In this document: positions 58,467-64,000 of the stretch, one piece after another | How the letters are laid out: each line of letters opens with the position of its first letter | Position numbering within the stretch: position 1 is the first letter of the stretch | NCBI GenBank assembly: GCA_947475525.1 | Contig: CANJMI010000020.1 | Coordinates: 1 to 64,000, forward strand | DNA length: 64,000 nt | Direction: 5' to 3' | Source: Polyangiaceae bacterium | GTDB taxonomy: Bacteria > Myxococcota_A > Polyangia > Polyangiales > Polyangiaceae | Notes under the pieces: model-generated | Seen by the model: the letters and a program-made list of their open reading frames with translations, nothing else | What the model was told of the DNA's origin: nothing | Databases searched by the model: none | Translations under genes and position numbers: made by a program

Positions 58467-59912
58467 ATGGCACTACAGCCCGGAGAGATCGTCGACGGCA
58501 AGTACCGCATCGTCCGCCCAATCGGCCAAGGCGGGATGGGGCTTGTCTACGAGGGCGAAAACGTCCGCATCAAACGTCGCGTGGCGATCAAGGTTTTGCA
58601 CGCCGCGGTCGCCGCGAAAGAAGACGTGGTGCAGCGATTCGAGCGCGAGGCCCAGGCGGCGGGGCGCATCGGCTCGGCCCACATCGTCGAGGTGCTGGAC
58701 CTCGGCAGCCTGCCGTCGGGCGAGCGCTTCATCGTGATGGAGTACCTCGATGGCGAGGACGTGACCGCACGCATCCTCCGGCTTCAAAGACTCACCGCGG
58801 ACCAAGCGGCCCCCATCCTCATCCAGGCGCTCGAAGGGCTCGCGGCCGCCCACGCTGCGGGCATCATTCATCGGGACATCAAGCCGGACAACATCTTCAT
58901 CTTGCACCGCAACGCGGGGATCCCAGACTTCGTAAAATTGCTCGATTTCGGCGTGTCGAAGTTCTCCGCGCTCGACGCCGAAATGAGCATGACGCGAACC
59001 GGCGCTGTCGTTGGCACGCCGTATTACATGTCGCCCGAGCAAGCCAAAGGCGGCATCGTCGACGCGCGCACCGACCTCTACGCGCTCGGCGTCGTCGCCT
59101 ATCAAATGGTCACCGGACGCGTGCCGTTCAACGCGGGCTCATTCAACGAGCTCCTGTTCAAGATCGTGCTCGAGAGCGCCGAGCCACTCGCCCAGCTCGT
59201 GCCAACCCTCGACCGCGACTTCAAGGTACTGATCGAGCGGGCGATGGCGCGCGAACCCGACGGCCGCTTCCAGACCGCAAGCGAGTTCCAGGCGGCACTC
59301 CTTGCGTGGGACCGAGAGCGCCGCGCCCCCGATCCCACCGCCACCCAAGAGTACCCGGAGACCTTTGCACCCGTGCTCGCTGCACGAGCGCGCCTCGCGG
59401 AAGAGCCTCCCCCGTCCGGACGCGCTGCACCAGCCCACCTCGCGGAAGAGCCTCCCCCGTCCGGGCGCGCGCCCGCGCTCGCCCCACAGCCGCGACGCGG
59501 CGGCCTCAAGTTGGCGGTCGCGCTCGTAGCCGGTGCACTGGTCGGCGCGATCGGTTTCGGCGCGTACCTCGTGCGCCATGGCTTACCTGAAACGGACGCC
59601 GGGCCTATCAACATACCGCTTTCGGTTGCCACGCAAGCAGCCACGCCGAACGAGCCCGCAGCGACCGCAACGTCGGCTGTGACGGAGGCTGCGACACCGA
59701 ACGCACCCGTGAGCAAGCCCGCACCCCGGGCGTTGACGGCGGTCCCTCCGGCGGTCGTTCCCGGAGGCCCGCTCACGCCGCCTCCGAGCGCCACGCCGCA
59801 AGGAGGCATCGGCATGCGCCCGACGTCCGCGCCCGCGCCCACCCCCGCGCCCGCGCCCACCCCCGCGCCGACCGCCGGCTCAACTGGGCGCCAATTCAAA
59901 ACCGACCTGTAA
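58467..59912 (+). CDS. PknB-type Ser/Thr protein kinase with one membrane helix
   Basis: 481 residues from the ATG at 58467. Kinase domain about 10-280: GQGGMGLVY, the VAIKVL Lys, HRDIKPDN, a DFG and GTPYYMSPEQA. A linker with a repeated LAEEPPPSGRA segment is followed by one membrane helix (about 353-374), then a Pro/Ala/Thr-rich extracellular tail of about 105 residues without PASTA domains. A typical myxobacterial receptor-like kinase; partner and signal are unknown. Divergent from the NamZ gene. Confidence 0.93.
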   Translation: MALQPGEIVDGKYRIVRPIGQGGMGLVYEGENVRIKRRVAIKVLHAAVAAKEDVVQRFEREAQAAGRIGSAHIVEVLDLGSLPSGERFIVMEYLDGEDVTARILRLQRLTADQAAPILIQALEGLAAAHAAGIIHRDIKPDNIFILHRNAGIPDFVKLLDFGVSKFSALDAEMSMTRTGAVVGTPYYMSPEQAKGGIVDARTDLYALGVVAYQMVTGRVPFNAGSFNELLFKIVLESAEPLAQLVPTLDRDFKVLIERAMAREPDGRFQTASEFQAALLAWDRERRAPDPTATQEYPETFAPVLAARARLAEEPPPSGRAAPAHLAEEPPPSGRAPALAPQPRRGGLKLAVALVAGALVGAIGFGAYLVRHGLPETDAGPINIPLSVATQAATPNEPAATATSAVTEAATPNAPVSKPAPRALTAVPPAVVPGGPLTPPPSATPQGGIGMRPTSAPAPTPAPAPTPAPTAGSTGRQFKTDL

Positions 59913-60014
59913 ACGCGCGCCGTTCGTCGACGAACCCGGCACCCAAAGTGCGCACAATCCCGCATTGTCGCTGGACGGCCGCGGGAAGTCGGTCCAGGCT
60001 GCTGCCAGCAACCC

Positions 60015-60530
60015 ATGGCCTTCATCATCACCGAAAATTGCACCGGCTGTACCGCGTGCATCCGGCGTTGCCCGACCAACGCGATCACCGGCGAGCGCAA
60101 GATGCTCCACGTGATCGATCCCGAGCTCTGCATCGACTGCGGAGCGTGCGGTCCCGTGTGCCCTGACGAGGCGATCTACGACCACCAAGGCAACCTCTGC
60201 GAGAACCTGAAGACCGCCGCTCGGCCGGTCGCTTTCGTCGACTTGCAATCGTGCGTCGGTTGCGAGTGGTGCGTGTGGGCGTGCCCGTTCGACGCCCTAA
60301 AGATGGTTCGACTGACCGACGGGCATCACTTCGAGATATCCGAGGTGATCACCAAGAAGTGCGTCGGCTGCACGCTCTGCGAGCTCGACTGCCCCTACGA
60401 CGCGATCCACATTTTCCGCGGTGACTCTGAGCTCGCCGAAGACCAGCGCGAACGGAATGCGCGCTTCAAAGAAGAAGTGGGCATCATCGACGCGCCGTCG
60501 GCGAAAGACGACGACGAGCAAGCCGCGTGA
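60015..60530 (+). CDS. polyferredoxin with four 4Fe-4S motifs
   Basis: 171 residues with four CxxCxxCxxxCP motifs: CTGCTACIRRCP, CIDCGACGPVCP, CVGCEWCVWACP and CVGCTLCELDCP, in two pairs. A bacterial-type electron carrier fed by, or feeding, an unknown oxidoreductase. The last 40 residues are acidic. No signal peptide, so cytoplasmic. The stop overlaps the start of a small membrane protein (GTGA), which may hold it at the membrane. Confidence 0.92.
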   Translation: MAFIITENCTGCTACIRRCPTNAITGERKMLHVIDPELCIDCGACGPVCPDEAIYDHQGNLCENLKTAARPVAFVDLQSCVGCEWCVWACPFDALKMVRLTDGHHFEISEVITKKCVGCTLCELDCPYDAIHIFRGDSELAEDQRERNARFKEEVGIIDAPSAKDDDEQAA

Positions 60531-60838
60531 GTGACCTGCTCGACGCGGATCCCAACCTCGACGCGACGTTGGATTCGCGTCCTGCATTCGCACGAAACTT
60601 CCCCAAAGACGACGCACTCGACGCGCTCGTCACCGCATTTTCGCGTGGAGATTTCCGGCGCGTCCGCGAAGGGGCACCGAAGCTTGCCGAGCAGAGCGAG
60701 GACCACGCGATTCAAGCCGCCGCCCGGGAGCTGCGACGCCGCATCGACCCGAGCCCGGTGGCTCTCTACCTGGTCGCACTCGGGTTCATGTTGCTCGTCG
60801 TGCTCTACGGTCACTACCTGACCCGCTCCGCCGGCTGA
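60527..60838 (+). CDS. tail-anchored protein paired with polyferredoxin
   Basis: 103 residues from a GTG. A charged helical N-terminal part of about 70 residues (with DDALDALVTAFSRGDFRRVREGAPKL, a TPR-like helix pair) precedes one C-terminal membrane helix (about 78-96). Translational coupling to the ferredoxin suggests a shared complex. No family recognised. Confidence 0.75.
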   Translation: MSDLLDADPNLDATLDSRPAFARNFPKDDALDALVTAFSRGDFRRVREGAPKLAEQSEDHAIQAAARELRRRIDPSPVALYLVALGFMLLVVLYGHYLTRSAG

Positions 60839-60942
60839 GTTTTTAAGGAGCGGCGGCTGGCGCCTCGGTGCTTTCGAGCAATTCCGTAACGCAACGTCTT
60901 GGGATCCCTGCGCGATTTCGGCCTATTTGCCTGAGGAAGGCG

Positions 60943-60972
60943 TTGGAGGACGGCGTTTGTTGCGACTAGACT
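60943..60972 (+). promoter_or_regulatory. possible promoter, TTGGAG-N18-TAGACT
   Basis: TTGGAG at 60943-60948 and TAGACT at 60967-60972. Ten bases separate the -10 from the GTG at 60983. Confidence 0.4.
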
Positions 60973-60982
60973 CAGGGCCGCC

Positions 60983-62095
60983 GTGACCAACCCTCGCCGA
61001 GGCATCAACTACTGGGACTACATCCGCGTCGAGGAACTCCTCGCGCTGCAATCCGGGATGCATGAGCAGGAGAGCGACGTCAGCAACGACGAGGTCCTCT
61101 TCATCACGGTGCATCAAGTCTACGAGCTGTGGTTCAAGCTCATTTTGCGGGAGCTCGAGCACGTACGTTCGGTCTTCCGTCAGAATCCCGTGCCCGATCA
61201 GGCGCTCTCCGCGGCCGCGCGTTCGCTGCGCCGCTGCGTGACGATCTTCGAGATCGCCACCGCGCATTGGAAGGTCGTCGAGACGCTGACGACCCGAGAT
61301 TACCTGGCGTTCCGCGATCAGCTCGTCGGCGCGAGCGGCTTCCAATCCGCGCAGATGCGGCAGATTGAGATCATCCTTGGCCTCGACGACAGCAAGCGCA
61401 TCTCGTGCGCTGGCGAGGCTAGCTACAAGGAGGCCCTCCGGGACCAAGACGGCGAGAAAAGCCCAGCATTCCTGCGCGTTGACCAGCAGCTCGCGAGCGG
61501 TCCGAGCTTCCGAAGCGCGCTCTACGATTGGCTCGCACGCACCCCCATCGACGGCTCGAGCGAAGAAGCAGACGTCCGAGCGTACACGGGTGCGTTCCTC
61601 GCGTCGCACGAGGCGCAAGCGCGGCAGCTCATCGAGTCGAGCGGAGGCGCGTTGCCCCAAATGGACCGCGAGCTGCTCGAGAAACGCTACCAGCGCGACA
61701 TCGACCACGCGCGAGCCTTCCTCGAAGGCCACGACCTCGCGAACCTGCCCGACGCGGAGCAAGCGAAGCGGCGGCACTCGCGAGCGGCGCTGGTCTTCAT
61801 CGAGAGCCATCGTGAGCTGCCCCGACTGACCTGGCCCCGCGAGCTCATCGAGACGACACTCAGCCTCGAGCAAGCGATGATCATCTGGCGCCAGCGCCAC
61901 GCGCGCATGGTCGAACAAGTGATCGGACGCCGGACGGGAACCGGCGGCTCGGGCGGCGTTGATTATCTCGACGCGACCGCACAGAGCTACCGCATTTTTA
62001 ACGACCTCTGGGCTGTGAAAACGCTGCTCTTGAAGAGTGACCTCACGCCGAGCCTCTCGCGCCCAGAAGACTACCGCTTTCGAATCGAGGACTGA
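60983..62095 (+). CDS. kynA: tryptophan 2,3-dioxygenase
   Basis: 370 residues from a GTG. Haem enzyme that opens the indole ring to give N-formylkynurenine. Distal-side His44 lies in FITVHQVYELWFK and the proximal haem ligand is likely His306 in RHARMVEQVIG, followed by GTGGSGGVDYLDAT, which binds substrate. It is longer than the roughly 280-residue Xanthomonas type because of an insertion between about 140 and 260. No other kynurenine-pathway gene is in the window. The HTTM-DCC gene starts four bases after its stop. Confidence 0.95.
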   Translation: MTNPRRGINYWDYIRVEELLALQSGMHEQESDVSNDEVLFITVHQVYELWFKLILRELEHVRSVFRQNPVPDQALSAAARSLRRCVTIFEIATAHWKVVETLTTRDYLAFRDQLVGASGFQSAQMRQIEIILGLDDSKRISCAGEASYKEALRDQDGEKSPAFLRVDQQLASGPSFRSALYDWLARTPIDGSSEEADVRAYTGAFLASHEAQARQLIESSGGALPQMDRELLEKRYQRDIDHARAFLEGHDLANLPDAEQAKRRHSRAALVFIESHRELPRLTWPRELIETTLSLEQAMIIWRQRHARMVEQVIGRRTGTGGSGGVDYLDATAQSYRIFNDLWAVKTLLLKSDLTPSLSRPEDYRFRIED

Positions 62096-62098
62096 TCC

Positions 62099-64000
62099 GT
62101 GGCTACGCTTCGTTGGCTCGCCAACCGTTATCTCCGCATCGATCCACGCTCGCTCGGGCTGTTTCGCATCCTGTTTGGGTTGGTCTTGATGATCGACCTG
62201 TGCCAGCGATGGCGCTGGATCGCTGCGTTTTATTCGAACGACGGCGTCTTGCCGAACCACGCGCACCTCTTTCAGTTGCGGGAATCCGGTCGCGTATTTA
62301 GCGTTTTCCACGCATTTTCGCTTCGCGACGAGACGTTCGCGGCCTTCTGCGGGACGCTCGCGTTCTACGTTTTTTTCACGCTTGGCTGGCACACACGGGT
62401 GTTCGCCATCGCAAGCGCCGTGGCCCTCGTGAGCCTCTCGGGTCGGAACCTCCTGATGAACGGCATCGGCGACTCACTCGCCATCTCCCTCCTGCTCGTT
62501 TCGGTGTTTCTGCCCCTCGGCGCGCGCTTCTCGCTCGATTCCCTTCGCCACTCCTTCCGGGCCACGGAAGAACGCACCGCCAACGACCTGAACGACCGCA
62601 CGACCCCTTCGCCGATCGAGGTCGGCCCGTCCCTCGGCGCGCTCGTGCTCGTCCTCGTGGTGGGCGTCGTTCCGCTGGCCGCCGCGCTTCAACAAAAGGG
62701 CGGGGCTTGGATACGGGGCGATGCGCTGTATTACGCCTTGCGGTCCGATCGTTGGATCTCCGCCGTCGGCGAGCTCGTTCGAAACAAGGCACCCATCGGC
62801 ATGCTCGCCGCGTGGAGCAAAGTCTTTCGCGTGTGCGAGTTTGCGGTGCTCCCGCTGTTGCTCGTGCCCGTCGCGCGGCGAGTCGCACGGCCCATCGCGG
62901 GCGTGGCGCTCGGCGTTGTCGGTGCGACGTGCGCCGTGTGCTTCAACTACGGCCCGTATGGCTGGAGCCTGCTCGCCGCGGTGGCCCTCCTCATTCCCGA
63001 AGAAACGTGGGATTCATGGGCGCTGCGAGGCCGCTATCCCTTGCGGGTGGTCTACGACGACGACTGCGGCATGTGCCTGTGGCTCGCCCGGCTGCTGAAG
63101 CGACTCGACGCTCGCGGCAACGTTTCTTTCATTCCGAACGGTGCGGTCAGTGACGGGCTCGCGGACCTTCCGGAGAGCGTCACAGTCGAGATGACCGAGC
63201 GTTCGATCGTCGTGCTCGATCCATCGGGCCGCCCGCATGAAGACGCCCTCGCGCTCTCGCACGTGTTTCGCGCGCTGCCGTGCGGGCGCGTCGTCGGACA
63301 CGCGATCGCGCTGCCGGGGTTGCGGCACATCGTAGCCGCGCTCTACCGACGCGTCGCCAACCGTCGGTTCGACATCAGCGTCGCATGCGGCCTCGGCTCA
63401 TGCGGCGTCGAGCGGCATGACGCGTCCGCGCCGGCGTCGAGTGCGGCAAACGCAGGCGTCTTTCCCCCCGCGACGCGCATCCATCGCGGGGTGCGCACGG
63501 CCCTCGCGACCCTGCTCGTCGGGTTCGTCTTCGCGACCTTTCTCGCGGCCACCGACGCCGGCAACAACCTGCCTATTCGCTCGGGACTCGGCTCGAAACA
63601 GACCCTGCTCGGCGCGGCGAGTTATGCGCGTCTCACCGCCCCATGGGGCCTCTGGTCGCCGGAGCCCGCACTCCGCAACGAAGCCCTCGTCACCGTCGCG
63701 ACGACGCGCGAGGACAAGGAACTCGACGTGCTGACAGGCCTGCCGCCCGACCTCGAACTTGCGGCCCCTCGGGATCACCGGCTCGGAGCCCTCTGGGCGG
63801 CGTACAGCGAAAACATTCGCCACGACGATGGCGGCAAATTCCGCCAAGAGTTGCGGCGCTACCTGACTCGAGGCGGCAAGATCGCGGACGATCAGGAGCA
63901 GCCCACCTCAATCAACAAGCTGAAGGCTTTCTGGGTGAGCGCGCCGATTGCCGCGCCGGGTCTCGCTTCTGTAGGCGAGATCGAACGGGTCGACATTCTC
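62099..64000 (+). CDS. HTTM and DCC-domain membrane protein, 3' end outside window
   Basis: At least 634 residues from a GTG; the frame stays open to the last base. The N-terminus (RIDPRSLGLFRILFGLVLMIDL, then FYSNDGVLPNHAHL) is an HTTM domain, the multi-helix fold of vitamin K-dependent carboxylase. About six membrane segments follow, then a DCC (DUF393) thiol-oxidoreductase domain at about 315 with DDDCGMCLWLARLLK. A further membrane helix and extracytoplasmic part come after. HTTM and DCC domains often occur together in bacteria; the role is unknown. Probably co-transcribed with tryptophan dioxygenase. Confidence 0.88.
   Translation, partial: MATLRWLANRYLRIDPRSLGLFRILFGLVLMIDLCQRWRWIAAFYSNDGVLPNHAHLFQLRESGRVFSVFHAFSLRDETFAAFCGTLAFYVFFTLGWHTRVFAIASAVALVSLSGRNLLMNGIGDSLAISLLLVSVFLPLGARFSLDSLRHSFRATEERTANDLNDRTTPSPIEVGPSLGALVLVLVVGVVPLAAALQQKGGAWIRGDALYYALRSDRWISAVGELVRNKAPIGMLAAWSKVFRVCEFAVLPLLLVPVARRVARPIAGVALGVVGATCAVCFNYGPYGWSLLAAVALLIPEETWDSWALRGRYPLRVVYDDDCGMCLWLARLLKRLDARGNVSFIPNGAVSDGLADLPESVTVEMTERSIVVLDPSGRPHEDALALSHVFRALPCGRVVGHAIALPGLRHIVAALYRRVANRRFDISVACGLGSCGVERHDASAPASSAANAGVFPPATRIHRGVRTALATLLVGFVFATFLAATDAGNNLPIRSGLGSKQTLLGAASYARLTAPWGLWSPEPALRNEALVTVATTREDKELDVLTGLPPDLELAAPRDHRLGALWAAYSENIRHDDGGKFRQELRRYLTRGGKIADDQEQPTSINKLKAFWVSAPIAAPGLASVGEIERVDIL

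Overview
The window is GC-rich (most 60-base stretches I counted are well above 60% GC) and gene-dense. It has many short overlaps (ATGA, GTGA, TTGA), GTG and TTG starts, and numerous secreted or lipoprotein genes with Thr/Ser/Ala/Gly linkers, tandem repeats and Cys-rich domains. Together with a PknB-type Ser/Thr kinase, an ECF sigma factor, a DUF3634 protein and a DUF6484 protein, this points to a Myxococcota chromosome, most like Polyangia. That is inference from style and gene content; there is no rRNA or other marker in the window. I found no tRNA, rRNA, CRISPR array or insertion sequence, and no gene-free stretch longer than about 210 bases.

Layout. 1-420: 3' part of a repeat-bearing Cys-rich secreted protein. 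417-3606 (minus): an SDR, RidA, enoyl-CoA hydratase and acyl-CoA dehydrogenase operon, a set that often travels with aromatic acyl-CoA (2-aminobenzoyl-CoA type) breakdown genes. 3662-11100: lipoprotein hydrolase, Sel1 and TPR proteins, a GT-C glycosyltransferase, a small lipase and a lipoprotein. 11172-15703 (minus): VKOR-DsbA fusion, adenosine deaminase, a membrane protein, a ferredoxin-fold protein that seems to have lost its cluster, and an HSL-type esterase. 15761-21419: RNase R, DUF3634, an ABC1/UbiB-like kinase, a membrane protein and a Tat-lipoprotein pirin. 21495-29047: repeat lipoproteins, a PEBP lipoprotein, a short GspE/PulE ATPase, an ECF sigma operon and a lipoprotein with a ferritin-like domain.

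29181-31584: divergent LysR regulator and an old yellow enzyme fused to DUF1330. 31720-33534: an unusually AT-rich gene for a secreted protein with a MACPF-like pattern, the best candidate for an undescribed or acquired function. 33740-39281: sulfatase-like membrane hydrolase, PhnD-like protein without signal peptide, lipoprotein and TauE/SafE exporter. 39330-43343: SpoIVB-type (S55) protease and a beta-propeller protein. 43498-48393: secreted Cys-rich proteins, a carbamoyltransferase and cystathionine beta-synthase.

48414-53966 (minus): a five-gene overlapping operon holding cyanophycinase, cyanophycin synthetase and a T2 asparaginase/isoaspartyl peptidase, which together can make, cut and finish degrading the nitrogen polymer cyanophycin. 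54113-57020: an RlmI-like methyltransferase, an RlmN-like radical SAM enzyme and MobA. 57147-59912: NamZ-type muramidase and a Ser/Thr kinase. 60015-62095: a four-cluster ferredoxin with a membrane-tail partner, then tryptophan 2,3-dioxygenase. 62099-64000: an HTTM-DCC protein running off the end.

A recurrent feature is a TAnnnT-type hexamer 6-10 bases before the start codon with no Shine-Dalgarno sequence, at ten or more genes. This suggests that leaderless or near-leaderless transcripts are common here.
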